This document shows positions 47,122-61,480 of a stretch of 64,000 bases of DNA, piece after piece. The first letter of the stretch is position 1; each line of letters starts with the position of its first letter. The translations under genes and the position numbers were made by a program. The notes under the pieces were generated by a model. That model did not search any database, was not told the DNA's origin, and saw only the letters and a program-made list of their open reading frames with translations. Origin of the DNA: Hydra vulgaris (Eukaryota > Cnidaria > Hydrozoa > Anthoathecata > Hydridae). The stretch covers positions 39,370,001 to 39,434,000 of the forward strand of contig NC_088927.1 in assembly GCF_038396675.1 (NCBI RefSeq), read 5' to 3'.

Positions 47122-47225
47122 CATATGATATATACATAAAATGTATGAAATGCTAATAATATATCATATAGACTGTAATAATCATAATACTATATAGTAT
47201 TTTTATTATTGTTATTATTATTATT
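47116..47225. repeat. Direct repeat, copy B
   Basis: Second copy of the 46384-46495 block, with several substitutions. Confidence 0.85.
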
Positions 47226-47240
47226 ATTATTTTTATATTT

Positions 47241-47350
<110 letters not shown>

Positions 47351-47850
47351 CCCATTGATAATATATATTTTATATTTATATAATATAAAATTAGTATAGT
47401 CAAATATACTAACATACATAGTAAAACAATTTAATCAAACTCTAAAAAACTACTTACTTAAACAAACTCTAAAACAAATTCAAGCAAATTCTTTATGCAA
47501 TACACACTGATGAAATAAAAAAAAGATCTATTTAATATTTATCACTAATGCATCGCAAATTAAGCAATGTGATATCGTTAAATTGACAAACTCAAAACCT
47601 TATGAAATGGCAATAGATGGCCTAACCAATGGCTCGTAAAGTCACGCATACGTATTTGAGTTCTCAAAATGCAAATCGAACGGTGAAACTCATAATATAG
47701 ACGTTGAATTAACGTTGATTCAACGTCGCGTTATGTTGATCGTTTTCAACGAATTTTCAACGTTGATAAAATGTTGATATTTGGTTATATGACGTCGCGA
47801 CTAAAAATCAACCGTAAATCAACGTTGAAATTACGTCGTGTGTCCACTTT

Positions 47851-49145
<1,295 letters not shown>

Positions 49146-49210
49146 AATGTAAAGCGGTTCTTGATGATAAGTCCTTTTGGTCTTCTGCAAGTTTCCCGCG
49201 TTCTTCTTAC

Positions 49211-49530
49211 AGTTCGTATTACAGAAGTTTTTTTATTATTTATGTCGGGAATTTTTTATATTTATATGCATATTTATTCTTAACGAATCTTTATTATGTA
49301 ATCACGAAAAAGTATACTATGGAACAAAAATAAATGAAAAAAAAAGCAAAAAAAAAACTAATATAATATGTTTATAAACTTTTATACTATATTACTTTTT
49401 TAATACTTTTATTTTATAAAACTATATATAAAGTTATAAACTTATATTAAACGTTTTTATATAGTGGGGATCTAGAGAAAAAATGTTTGAACACTATACT
49501 TGTATATATTTTGATAATTAAAAAAAAAAA
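49211..49530. other. No gene recognised
   Basis: AT-rich sequence between the LINE 3' end and the coding-like exons of the surrounding element. Confidence 0.4.
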
Positions 49531-49689
49531 AAAATGATCAAGCTTTTTGCAGTGGAAATTTTAAAGTTAAAATTTTCTATCAAATATTTGAAAATAAAAG
49601 TTTACATTAAGATTAAGTCAAAGATTACTAATAAAATTAAAAAACTCATAAACAAATACTTTGGATCACTGTTTTCTCTGGTTTATGCA

Positions 49690-50332
49690 TTATCAAAAAT
49701 CTTCCTAGTATACCGTCTACCGCTTGTTCATCATGCATCTGTTTGTGCAACATCATCTTGTACATTCGTATCCTGATCGTCTGATTTCGTAACCTGATTT
49801 GTAACCGCAAAAAACTAGGGTAAAATAGTTAGCATTTTAAATGTACATTCATAAATGAAAATTAGAATAAGACAGAACAACTTTACATATAGAGGATTTT
49901 CTGAATGGAAGTTTCCTAAATTTCCTGTACCATCCACGTTTATTTTTGACATTAAAAAATTAGTAACAAAGCGACATGACATATGCAGTGGTTTTTATTA
50001 GCTCTGTTCCACCAATTTTCTTTAGCAAATTTAACTAAATTAAGCTAAAATCCATCTAAAATTAAAAAATAAATATTTAGTTATTAAATATCATGATCAT
50101 TGCAAATATGAATACCAACTGTTACACAATCATGCTCGCGTTTACAAAATGAGTTTAAACTATTTATAAAACTTACGAAAATTTTTTTTTGGACTTTCAT
50201 AACGAGAGACCAGCAACTCATATTTTTTATCTGTGTCAATGTGGCCATCAATAATTTCTAAAACATCGGAGTTCATTGATTTGTTGGCATTTAGAAAGGT
50301 AGATTGCCGCGATATGAGCTTTTTAATTTCCA
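49690..50332 (-). CDS. Probable spliced ORF of the 9.4-kb element, decayed
   Basis: A first exon on the reverse strand from 50332 reads MEIKKLISRQSTFLNANKSM, NSDVLEIIDGHIDTDKKYEL and LVSRYESPKKNF, ending at a donor GTAAGT near 50177. A frame around 50060-49880 contains FAKENWWNRANKN, and a later piece after an acceptor near 49816 reads VTNQVTKSDDQDTNVQDDVA. Exon joining is uncertain because of stops. It lies at the right end of the CCCAGTAAACA element, where accessory genes are expected. Confidence 0.4.
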
Positions 50333-50539
50333 TGAATTAAAATGGCGCGCCCGAAACTCGTTTATTATTAATTTATCAGTCGTCTTGCTTTCAGTTGTTG
50401 TAAGGAAGTGAATCTTGAAATCGCGTTTAAGTCTAATTTATTTATTTAGCAAATAAAAAATAATTATTTAATAAATTTTTCATTTCGTTTTAATTATGCC
50501 TATTTAAACCACGCGACTTAAGCTGTTATGTAAGTCTTC

Positions 50540-50919
50540 TGACAAATGGCTATATTACTATATTTTAATATAATAAACAATTATTAAACGTCAATCAAAA
50601 GTTTAGAATAACGTCTTATATAAGTCAATATTGTAAACGTTTAATCGAAGTTTAATAAACGTATATATTAAAAGATTTAAATCTATAAATAGTTTTATAA
50701 TTTAAGGTCGATTAAAGGTTTACAATATTGACTAATGTACTTCGATATTCTAAACGTTAGATCGACGTTTAGTAAACTTATATATAAAAAAGTTTGAAAT
50801 ATACATTTCAAATCAAGCGTCGATTTTTAGTCAATATTAGGTCGATAAACGTTATATCCATTTTTCTACCAATATCGACTAAAAATTGACCAATTTTGAA
50901 ACAATCGGTGTTTACTTGG
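50540..50919. repeat. Right subterminal AACGTTT-rich zone
   Basis: Repeated AAACGT, TCGATTAAA and GTCAATATTG blocks in both orientations. It is the counterpart of 41494-41760 at the left end of the same element. Confidence 0.7.
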
Positions 50920-53408
50920 ATATGTTTTTAGAATAGTCAGCCTAAATCCTGGATCTGAATATTGAACAAATGTTTATAATGTGCTTTAACAGATTCTTGT
51001 TCACAGCTCCAGCCCCTTTGACTAAAATATTTGGCAAAACCATAATCTGCAATTCATACACCTTTTTGCTTTGGCATAATGAATATAAAAAGCGTCAAAT
51101 CCAAAACTAGTTAACTGATAGATCCACTAATATTATCAGGTACTTAAAAAACTATGTTTGTTGTACTGTATGGTTTATGTATTGTAATGTATGACCGATC
51201 CACTAGTGGTATCTTTTTGACGTACATGGTACTGCTGGTATCTTTGAATTGTTAGAAATGACAGTACTTTTTTTTTTCCTCATATTTACTTTAACGAGAG
51301 CTTTGGCTCTAGTTAGCATAGCAGCATACTGCTTAAAATGTTTGTTGTGAAGGTGGTGTTTCAAAAAAGTTGTTGCTGGAAAAAAAATAAAAATAATAAC
51401 TCAACGCACACCCCCAAAAAAAAAAAAAAATGTATACTATTTATAACAGCCAAATAGACTCGTGGTTTAATTATACACTTCACCAATGCAGGTTAGAATT
51501 TTTGTTTTGGGTATTTTGCAAAATCACTATTCGTGTCTTATCTAGTTTAATAATATTCTTTTTAGAAATTTTTTATCTTGAAACGTTAGACATGGTTTAC
51601 AAATATCATTATTTGCAATAAAATTTGTGAAATAGATTGAATATGTTCTGTTTGATGATATTAGTAATAAATAATTCTCTTTAAATAGATGGGAAATGTT
51701 CTGATTGGTATAAATATCATTGTTTGGAATAACAAATTAACATGAAATAGATTTGATATGTTCTGTTTGGTATAAAGGTGAAAAATAACTATTAGGTTAT
51801 TTAAATTTCTTAGACATGAAAGAAGTAAATTAACAACAACAAAAAAATTTCAGAAAATATACATAAGAAATAATTTGTCGGTAATACCTGGTTGTACCAT
51901 ATATATTAACGAATTTGAAATTAGGCTAAATAGCGTTTTTGTGTATTTATTAAAGAAGAATTTTTGGAAAGACAAGTATATTCTAAATTTTATTTTTAGT
52001 TCATTTCAGACTAAGCTAATATTTAAAGTGATATTTTTGAATTAAAGTTTTGGTTTATTTAACGCAAACAAACTAGATTTTTAAAAAACTTAAGTCTTTA
52101 GGCTTTCATCAATACTTTTATCTTTAATATATATTTGTAAAACTTTTTTCAATTCTTTTTCGAAATCATCATCGAAGGATAGTATTTATCTCAAGGTATA
52201 ATAATGAGTTCAAGTTATTACGTGTTTTATGACAATTTCTGTTTTTTGTTTTTTTTTAAGTTTTTATCTAAATCGACATTTTCAAAATGAGCGGTAGTTC
52301 TTTTCTTTTTTTATTTCCTATTTTTAAAATATAAGCATATAATGGAAAATAATTGTCATTTAAGTTTTTGCGCATTATAAATTATATATTGACGCTAAAT
52401 ATGAACAAAGTTGAGCTGACTTCCTGTTTAGTTATTGCAAACTCCTAAATTTGTAAACTCCAGCAACTTTTCTATTTTTATACTATTGTCAAATATTGGT
52501 TTTTATAAACTACGATGGCTAAAGGCTAAAAACTATAGAAAAATCATTAACCCAAATTTCTTATATTGATTTTGTCATTTTACTAGCCAGCATAACTCAA
52601 AAAAAAAGTTACCCATGGTTCCTTTTGCGTATTTAAAACCTTTTAAAACATAAAGAACAACGCCTGCTAAAAATGGGTTTCATTCCGTAAAATTAACTAT
52701 TACAATTCATCATAAACACCAGTTGAAATATTTATGGTTTCACCGTTACGGCAACGTAGTATTATATAATAATAAAGTTCTATTATGAATGTGAAACGAT
52801 TGTTACAATCATGTGACATTTAAAATGAACTTAAAAATCTCAAAAAAAAACGTTTTTTTGAGGTTTTAAAACTTAAATATTTAATGCTGTATTTTAAATT
52901 TTTAGGTTGTTCAAGATCTTATACAAGGTGATCAACCATACAAAGATGCTGTCCAAACTTTCCGATCAATAAAAAGTAATTTAGCGTTTTTAAGACAAAA
53001 CATACCATGTGCTGCTTGAAGATATAATAAAAACCGTAATTGTATATAGTTTTGAGGTTATTCACAAAACATGTTTCTACTTGGATTATTCGGTTTATAT
53101 ATTCTTTGGTCTTAAAGCTAAAATTAAAAATATATAGAAATGCATTTAAATCAATTAAAGAAAATATATTTCAATAAAAATTAATATTTATTAAGTATAT
53201 ATTATATTAAATATGTATATAAAAATTTGATGTCATTATATAATATATTCATTTTTAGAAAACAAAAATGTATTATATTATATTAAATAAGTATTGAATT
53301 TTATGTTTTGTGGGTAGTTAATGTATATATACTTCACTACACAAATTTATTATAAACAATACATGCTATTTTTAAATTGACAACTTGTTTTTAGAAACAG
53401 TTAATTCA
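50920..53408. repeat. Direct duplicated unit, copy 2 right part
   Basis: Matches 13564-16778 and 20050-20126 with substitutions and small deletions. It lacks the hAT insertion of copy 1 and so shows the empty site. ORFs of copy 1 (14653-15762, reverse) are mostly broken here. Confidence 0.85.
52906..53019 (+). CDS. Orphan terminal exon, copy 2
   Basis: Same 38-codon phase-0 exon as 16351-16464, after TTTTTAG, starting VVQDLIQGDQPYKDAVQTFR and ending FLRQNIPCAA. No upstream exon was found. Confidence 0.42.
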   Translation, partial: VVQDLIQGDQPYKDAVQTFRSIKSNLAFLRQNIPCAA

Positions 53409-54031
53409 TGTCAAACACCGGTTAACTCGAAATTTTGTTATATCAAACGGTTTCATTTGGTCTTTCGAAATCGTCTAAAATTTTTAAAATTCTCTGGTTT
53501 GGCCAAAGAATTCTCTAGTTAGGTGGATAATTCAAACATTATTAAGTCAAACCATTTCTTCGTCCCTTTTTAGCAAATTTCTATGAAAACGCAAACTTCG
53601 AATATGGGAATTTAAGAAACTAAAATTATTTGATTAGGTATTTTTTTTTAAATGTCATTCCATATAAAACATAAACATCAGTAGCCTAAAATTTTCTTTG
53701 TTTTTTTGTTGTATCTAGATTTAAGTCGAATAGATTGTTCACAGGTGTAAAGTTATTACAAAACAAATCAAAATAAAAATCATTAAAAAAGTAATTTTAT
53801 TGAATTTTTTAATAAAAGACTCCTCTCAATAATATTACGACATAACAAGGTCATTGTGTTGCTACACTATTTTTAATGTTAAGTTTTGAATGTACTGCTT
53901 AAATATAATTCACACTTTGAAATATATTATTTAATTGTAATAGATTAATGTATAACTGCATATTCTAACATCCAATGCAATATCTGTCCGCTGTAAATAT
54001 CTTTCAAACTCAACTTTTAACTTTTAATCTA
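53409..54031. other. No gene recognised
   Basis: AT-rich DNA beyond the end of the duplicated unit. No repeats or coding frames of note. Confidence 0.4.
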
Positions 54032-54171
54032 CTATCCTTCGTTTTTCTTAAACTCGCTTACTTTTGGTCCATCAAAGCAGGATATAATGCTCTTAAGTAA
54101 GTTAAACTCGTCTTCGCGGGCATTGGTATGAAGCCAAAAATGCTGATTTTGGCCACACGGGTATTCCATTT
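54032..54171 (-). CDS. Orphan terminal exon, HTNAREDEF type
   Basis: After a CCACCCTTAG acceptor the reverse strand reads MEYPCGQNQHFWLHTNARED, then EFNLLKSIISCFDGPKVSEF and a short basic tail to TAG at 54032. It shares HT.A.ED.F..LKSII with the exon at 20909-21037, so both may come from paralogous genes or element accessory proteins lying next to each copy of the duplicated unit. Confidence 0.4.
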
Positions 54172-54333
54172 CTAAGGGTGGAAAATAGGGAAAACTAAAA
54201 AGATTAAAAAAAAAATAATAACACAGTTTTAAAGCGGAAAAGGCACTGTCTAATGAATACAAACACTTTGCTCAACAACAAACAAATCCTTTAAATGATC
54301 CTCTTTGAAAGAAACCGATCGAACTTATTTCCT

Positions 54334-54444
<111 letters not shown>

Positions 54445-54706
54445 AATATATACAGTATCGGACGAAACGAGTGCAACCAAATAATGCTAATTTTGTTTCT
54501 TTATATAAAAGTGTTGCATTTTTTCAATTTAGAGAAATAACTATGTAACTGTTTAGAGACAAAGTTCTTCAAGTTTTATTCATCACAAAGTTCATTATTT
54601 GTACACGAAAATTAATAAATTAATCAAAAGCATTAAAAAAAGTTGATTTCCTTCTGGACAAAACAAGTGCAACTCGACAAAATGTTCACCAAGCTGTACT
54701 TCGCTA

Positions 54707-55728
54707 TCAATATTTCGTGGCGAATCCTTTGTTGTCGATCTCAGCCTTGCATCTTCGAGGCATAGATTCGATCAGGTGATCAATGAAACTTTGTGGAATC
54801 GCTGCCCAGGCCTTTTGGATTTGTTCAAACAGTTGATCCTTATTACGAACACCTTCACGATTAATTCTGCGGTTGACGATCTCCCACAGGTTCTCGATAG
54901 GGTTGAGATCCAGAGATTGAGGCCGCCAATCCATCACCGATAGGTGGTTGTCTTGAAACCACTGCTTGACTTCTTTTGCAGTGTGTTTCGGATCGTTGTC
55001 TTGCTGAAAAACCCATTTTATTGGCATATTCCATTCAGCATGAGGTAACATAACATCTTTCAGGATATTTTTATACATGAAATGGTCCATTATTCCATCG
55101 TTTCGATGTATTGGACCTAGACCGTTAGCAGAAAAACACCCCCAGACCATTACATTGCCTCCACTATGCTTCACAGTCTTATGGCAGTAACGTAAATCGA
55201 GGCGTTTTCCAGCCGGTCGACGTTCACGGCAAATGCCATCGCTTCTAATGATGTTGAACTTCGATTCATCACTGAAAAGGACAGTTCACCATTTCTGCAC
55301 ATTCCAGTCAATATGAGATGTAGCAAACAGTAGTCTTTTCTTCTGGTTTTTTAGTGAAATCAGCGGTTTTTTTGCAGGGCGTCGAGAAAACAATCCGGCT
55401 TCAACAGCACGTTGTCTGATTGTTCGGTCCGATACAGGCAGCTCTAATTGCTTTTGTATCTCAACTGATGATATCCAGGGATCCTTTTTGACTGATCTGA
55501 CGATCATAGAATCCTCTCTAGAAGTGGTGGAACGCGGTCTTTCACCTTATCTGCTGCCAACTTCCCCGTAGAACGATATTTGGAACATAGTCTTGATACG
55601 GCCGATTTTTTCACGCGATATTTATCACAAATACTTTTTTGTGACATTCCACTTACGTAATAGCCTAAAATTTTCTTTCTTAGTCCCAATCCAAGACTGT
55701 CGGGAGCCATTTTTGCACTTGAAGTCAT
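54707..55728 (-). pseudogene. Tc1 transposase (DD34E), almost intact
   Basis: It starts at 55728 (MTSSAKMAPDSLG) with a paired-type helix-turn-helix (KILGYYVSGMSQKSICDKYR). A frameshift near 55505 leads to MIVRSVKKDPWISSVEIQKQ with the second helix-turn-helix. The catalytic part has VLFSDESKFN (first Asp), VMVWGCFSANG, VFQQDNDPKHTA (second Asp) and LDLNPIENLWE (Glu), with 34 residues between the last two. It ends SMPRRCKAEIDNKGFATKY at 54707. One in-frame TGA follows QKW near 55280. Only these two defects are seen, so this is the youngest-looking transposase in the window, although inactive as written. Confidence 0.92.
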
Positions 55729-56029
55729 AAAAATAATAAAAATAAGTAATCACGCTTCTCAAGGCTTACCGTGTTACATGTACCTTGTGATGATACAATA
55801 ATGCTCTGTAAAACACAACGTCTTGGTTGGATGTGAACTGTATTGATGTAATGAAACACTTGTTGTATTTCACTTCTTGTATTAATGTTCTTCGATAAAA
55901 CACTTTGATAAAACTCACTTCGATAAACTGTCTTGATAATACTGACTGATTGACTTCCATATACTGACTGAATTACATGTCGATTTACATGTCTCTTATA
56001 TAGTAAAATAAACCTGTGTGAACCTGTTC

Positions 56030-56205
56030 TGGAAGATTCTAGATGCTTCTTTTCGATGCTTCTGGAAGCTTCTGGATGCGTCTGGATGCTTCTGAATGTT
56101 TCTGGATATTTCTGGATGCTACTGGATGCTTCCAGATGCTTCTTCTGGAAACTTCTGGAAGCTTCTGCATGCTTCTGGAAATTTCTGGATACTTCCTTTA
56201 ATTAT
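56030..56205. repeat. GC-richer TTCTGGATGC minisatellite
   Basis: More than a dozen variants of a 12-15 bp unit (GCTTCTGGATGC, GCTTCTGGAA) inside the Tc1 element, between the transposase start and the inner right repeat. Confidence 0.9.
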
Positions 56206-56504
56206 TAAAAAACTTCCGTGACACGTTGACACGGACCAGACTTAAGAAAATGAAACAAACCAAAAAAGTTGCACTTGTTTTGTCTGCTGCAAAATGGCAC
56301 TTGTCAACGAAATTCTACCTTGTGCTGTCACCTGTCAGCTGATTGCTCATGTCATGGCATGCTATGACTCCAGACTCATGAACTGTGGTAGTATAGTTCG
56401 TTTCATTTTTAAGACATGTAAAATTAAGAACACTTTTTAGTATTGTTCGATGTTGGTTGCAAATGTTTTGTCCAATATTGTATATTCTAACCATGTTCTA
56501 ACTA

Positions 56505-56689
56505 ATCGCAGCTGTAGTGCAGTGGTTAGAACGGTTGCTTTATAAGCAGGAGATCCAGGTTTGAAACGAGCTTAGGGCATATTTTCGCGTCACGGTAAGG
56601 AATGAGGCGTAAACTTCCTGGTTAAAACGCACTTCCGCGGTGCTCTGTGACAAGACCGTTAGGACTTCTTGGGGCAACTAAAATTAAAA

Positions 56690-56690
<1 letters not shown>
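56505..56690 (+). mobile_element. tRNA-derived SINE with (TA)n tail
   Basis: Pol III promoter boxes are in place: an A box TAGTGCAGTGG (56515-56525) and a B box-like GGTTTGAAAC (56558-56567), 32 bp apart as in tRNA genes. The loop between them (CTTTATAAGC) looks like an anticodon arm with TAT. An unrelated body follows (GTAAGGAATGAGGC, AGACCGTTAGG), then a (TA)n tract to 56848. The tRNA part cannot form a full cloverleaf, so it is not a functional tRNA gene. Confidence 0.75.
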
Positions 56691-56848
<158 letters not shown>

Positions 56849-59700
56849 CAGGGGCGTCGCCTGGGAGGGTAGGGGGAGTCTTCCTCTCCCAGAATCTTGA
56901 AAAGAGAAAAGTTGGGAATTTCCTTGCCATGAGTTGGAACAGTTGGGAAATCGGTGATAAAATCAAAAAATATTTTCTTCTTAAATAAAATTAAGATGTT
57001 CGCGAAAATCCTTCAAAAATCTTATTCTTTTTTGACTTGGTCAAATAAACTTTACATTTATTAAAGACTTAAGGCTGTTTTCCGCAAGACAAAATAAATT
57101 GCGAAGTCATAACGAAGCGCTCTTTTGATTTCCAAGTTGTTGTTTCTTTCGTGCTACTTTTTTTTGTTATTAACAATAAAAATGGCAGCTGCAAGCTTAT
57201 GCAAGTATATATATTAGGTTATGTTTACAAAAACCAGTTATTCATTTTTTTTCTTACTTTCTACTTTGAAACGTGAATTTTTATTTCCATGAATTGATTT
57301 TAACATCTCTGTCTTTGTATAAAAGATACAATAGCATTTAAAATGATATGATTCATTTTTTAATATAATAATTTTATATATAGCTTTTTATCAGAAAGTA
57401 TAAGAAAAATGAATGCTAAACTCTGATATGAGCGTTTTGCGCCTGTTATCATTTCCAATTATCAGAATACTGAAGTAGGATCAAAACTAGGTTTGTAGGA
57501 GTAATAGGTCTAATAAGAATACATAATAGAATTATTAGTCTTATTCTATTATGATAACACTCTTATACCTTATCACACTTATTAAGAGTGATAGCGTTTA
57601 TAAACATTAAATCATTTAAAAAATTACGGTAAATTGTAGTATCTGCGTTTGCTTTCCAGCACTAACTATGAAAAGCAAAATATATAAATTATAATGTTGC
57701 GTATGCAAAGCAGTATTTAACGAGGAGTATCAAACCAGTCATGAAAGATCCGTTTATGGTGGTAAAAAGGTTATTATACAAACAGTGGGAGCCCCAGAGA
57801 ATCCTTTTGTAGCTTCCTTAGCTTCAAAAATTGAAAAATGGAACCTCAGAATGCTGGTAATGATGTCAAAGTGAAAAGCTTCAGGCGCACTTTATCTCTC
57901 AAGCACATAAAGTTGCATTAAGTTGAAATTGTCACTTTCTTATGAAAAAAGGAAATACAGATCACCTTATTGATAAATCCAAATGACTTGCTCTAATAGA
58001 AGAGCAAAAAATAGAGTTGCAGAATAGAAAAACTGTCAAAATTCTTATCAATACATGCAAATCTTTAGGAAACCAAGGCTGGAATTTAGGGAATCGGACA
58101 GTGGTAATCAAGGTAACTTTGTTGCAGTAGTGAATCTTACTTCTCGTCACAATCCCACACTAAAAGCCTAGATTGAAGATAGAGCCATTCGTCCATATAG
58201 AGTTATATACACGATTCCATTGCCTCAATATGAATTGATTAGTAAATTGCAACGGAAATAAAGAGAAAGATCATTGATGAAATTAACAGCTTCAATTTTT
58301 TTTCCGTGATAGCCATCACTACTCCCGATATGTCACATAAGGAGATAATGAGTATAGTTATGAGAACAGCAAGTAAAAAACGGTGAGATTTAGGAAAGGC
58401 TTTTGAAATCCGTCGAATGCACTGACAAGAATGGAAAAGGGATGGCTTAGCTAATTTTATCTTCTTTACATAAAGAAGACATTGACACATAAAAGATGGC
58501 TTTTCAGTCTTATGACTACGCGAGTTCAATGTCTTAATAATTTAAAGGAGTTCAAAAGTATATACCAGAAGAAGTTGGCCATAATATACCTAGTCAAGAA
58601 CACAGAACAAACACTGCTCATGAACATGCCTGCAATGTTAATACTTTATTATGAAAATTATTTCAAGCACAAAAAGATTTAATCATTTAGAAGAAAAACT
58701 TGATGACATTGACAGTGCAACAAAGCTTGTAAACCTGTCTAGAAAAAGATGGACCGCACAAGCAAAATCTGTTAAGGCTTTAAATCAGTGTTCAGAGAAG
58801 GTTATTGATCTTCTTCAGAGCATCTCAAATAATCAGATTTTTGATACTAACACGAGAACTAAGGCAATGGGACTTTTTTGATTTCATTATTACTCTTTTC
58901 TTCATAAAGAATATCATTGAGAAGATAAAAATATTAACAGAAATCTTAGAAAATCCAAATGTCATTGACAGTATTAATGTAATTGAAAGTACTGCCAAGA
59001 ACATACAAAATATCAGTATCGATACAGATGCTATTAATAATTTGATTGAAAGTGCAGTAATATTTTCTAGGAAATTACACATTGATGCAGAAAACGATTA
59101 CGAACGACACCATCGATTAATAGCATTGGAGATAAAAGCTTTTTACCGGAAAGAATTCAAAGAGGTCATAGACTCTCTAGCTATAGGTTTAACTAAAAAC
59201 TTGGCAGGATTAAAGGAAATATTTTCCTCTATCACCAAAATTTTTAGTTTTCCTTTAAATAAGGATAATTTGAGTATTGAAAACTTAACAAAAGCAAACA
59301 AACTTTTTCTTCCTGGATGCAAGGAGCATATTTCAGACGTTCATGTGCTGGAAAGCCAGATGGAAATTTTGATAGATATCTGTTTAAAAGAAGGTGATGA
59401 AGATTTTAAGTCATCAAGAACACCAGCTAAGACGATGCAAGACATTTTGTACCATGTTGTGAAGTTAAAGAATATACTGAAACGAGCCCATAAACTATGG
59501 ATTTTTGTAATCTGCTTATGGTGTAGTATCAAATGAGCGTTCTTTCAGTCAACTCAAGATTGTAAAATCACATCTGAGAATAACAATGAATAATACTGAA
59601 GTTAAAAAGAACTTTGTAAAGAAGTTAACAAACATCTTGTTAAACGATGGGTTTTATTAAAGATACGTCATATTAAAATCAAACAGTAGACAAAAAATGA
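56849..59700 (+). mobile_element. hAT element relic, left end tentative
   Basis: CAGGGGCGTCGCCTGGGAGG at 56849 is the kind of sequence that begins hAT elements of the CAGGGG class, and a hAT transposase relic follows. No mirrored right end was found. Small inverted pairs (TAATAGAAT, ACTCTTA) at 57540-57590 may be internal MITE remains. Region 57000-57680 shows no gene. Confidence 0.4.
57690..59660 (+). pseudogene. hAT transposase (DUF4371 type), heavily decayed
   Basis: Forward-strand pieces in family order: CKAVFNEEYQTSHERSVYGG near 57710, then a segment with KTVKILINTCKSLGNQG and GNFVAVVNLTSRHNPTLKAW, then VIAITTPDMSHKEIMSIVMR near 58310 (the VAD.TPD.S.-like block, first Asp lost). A helical middle part spans 58651-59500. 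The dimerisation motif ERSFSQLKIVKSHLRITMNN follows at 59533. Many stops and frame changes. It is not the same subfamily copy as the element at 16779, since the blocks differ in wording. Confidence 0.72.
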
Positions 59701-60029
59701 TAGACTGATGATAAAATATTGTGCGTATAAGTTTAGTATAAAAATTATATTTTTCATATTCCTTTGTACTAATTCATTTCCGTAAAATTTAAACTGCTAT
59801 ATATGCTGCAAGTATGGTTTGTAAAGTTTATTGGACTGATACAATTTCAATATGAATGGGTAAAACTTTTAGGTGTTTTTCGAATTGAATAATTTGTATA
59901 TATGTAAAGGATGCTATGTTTTGTTAATAGAAGTTAATAAATACTGATAATTGGCAGTTCATAAGAGTGAGTGCAGTGTAGTATGACAATCAGTAGACTT
60001 TGTAAATAGGACAGAAATTGATTTAAGAA

Positions 60030-60047
60030 ATATATATAATATATATG

Positions 60048-60132
<85 letters not shown>

Positions 60133-60152
60133 TAAATGTGTGTGTGTGTGTG

Positions 60153-60233
<81 letters not shown>

Positions 60234-60240
60234 CATATAC
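60030..60240. repeat. (TA)n tract with central (GT)n
   Basis: TA tracts on both sides of a 15-base GT run (60137-60151). Confidence 0.97.
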
Positions 60241-60379
60241 AATCACGATCAAACGTTTGAAGCATTTCATAAAAAACGTAACTTTTATAAAATTTTTCAT
60301 CTATTTTATTTAAATATATTAGTAAGCATCACAATTAACAAAAATAACGTCTTTGAAACATTAGTAAATGTTTTTTGAA

Positions 60380-60745
60380 TTGAATACTTGGAGGTAATAC
60401 TTATTATGATGTCTTTTAGTATTTAAACATTTAGTTAAGCGGATAGGCATAGAGTGAATTAACTTTTTCAAATATTTAGGAGTCATAAGTTGAGTGTATA
60501 CCTGTCTAATTTTGTCTTGTAAATTATCCGAAGATTAAGGTCTATGTTTTCTAAACTTCATTTATAAGATGGTTCTAGCAGTTTTGAATATGATTGAAGT
60601 CGGGTGAGTTACCAGGTTAGGGGTTACTAATCTCAATCCTATTCTCAAGTAACCAACTGCTTAGGAGCTTGACCCAGTGAAAGGGTGCTCCATTATGCTG
60701 AAAATTGTGGGTATTTGTGATTTTCATGAAAATTTTAAATTTTTG
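60380..60745 (-). pseudogene. Tc1-like transposase C-terminal relic
   Basis: The reverse strand reads NGAPFHWVKLLSSWLLENRI, then GNSPDFNHIQNC (decayed SPDLNPIENL), YTQLMTPKYLKKLIHSMPIR. The order and spacing fit the end of a Tc1 transposase. Catalytic Asp and Glu positions are altered. It belongs to a different family from 54453-56480. Confidence 0.6.
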
Positions 60746-60779
60746 TTAAATATTCGAAGATAAATATGACTGTTAATTG

Positions 60780-61480
60780 TGGTTTTAAAGGGTTTCGTTA
60801 TTGATATATTATCAATAAAAATATTCAAAAAATAAATAAATCGTAAATAAAATAAGTAGAAAATTACTTTTTATTTATCTTCCACTCGCGTACAATAAGC
60901 TTGTCGTATGATATGAAAGCTAAATTTCCTAATTTTCTTTCAATTTACTTTTTTTCCCGCAATTCCTTTCTTATTCTATTCGTCTCCATGCAGTAATCTT
61001 CGTTAATAAATATGTTTTTTCTCTTTAACTTTGAGGCACTTCTTAAAATTTCCTCCTTATCTTTAAAGTCAAAAAATTTTAGAACAATTGTTCCGTTCAC
61101 TTTTACGCCTTTTTTACCAGCTCTATGTGCTCTTTCAATTTTTACATTTTCTACACCCAAGTACTCATTAAATATTTCTTTTACTTTTTGTTTGCTTTCC
61201 AGCCAGGTTTCATTTTCATCTCCTTTGACTCCGTCAACTCTTAGATTGTTCCTCCTTGTTCTATCCTCAATTTCTCTTAGGTTACTGTTAATTTTTTTGA
61301 GATCAGTGTTGTTATTTTGTATTTAATTATGGTTGGATTTATTTTTTATGAAAATATCAAACGCATTTTTTTTAACCTTTATTCTAACCTTTTTTATTAT
61401 AACCATTTTTTCTAACCTTTATTTCTTCTATTTCGTTTGCAAGTGTTGATATTTTATAATAGCTTTTGATTAAGAAGAAA
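60780..61480 (-). pseudogene. Truncated LINE ORF1 copy
   Basis: Reverse complement of about 42300-43010, including YMGV then ENVKIERAHRAGKKGVKVNG and EDYCMETNRIRKELREKK (60945-61160). This copy preserves the C-terminal part that is disrupted by a partial duplication in the larger LINE. It stops at GGGTTTCGTT near 60800 and at 61480 joins the inverted gene copy. Confidence 0.85.

Larger units (their letters stand above)
54453..56480 (-). mobile_element. Tc1-like transposon of IR/DR type
   Basis: The outer left end CAGTATCGGACGAAAC and diverged right mirror GTTTTGTCCAATATTG (56465-56480) are flanked by TA on both sides. A second, inner copy of the terminal motif (GGACAAAACAAGTGCAACT) occurs at about 54655 and in mirror at about 56260, so each inverted repeat of about 200 bp holds two direct repeats, as in Sleeping Beauty/Minos-like elements. 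It encodes a nearly complete transposase on the reverse strand. Confidence 0.9.

Noticed and set aside
61012..61326. Forward 104-codon frame at the LINE fragment
   Set aside because: It is the antisense of the LINE ORF1 piece, which reads clearly on the reverse strand.
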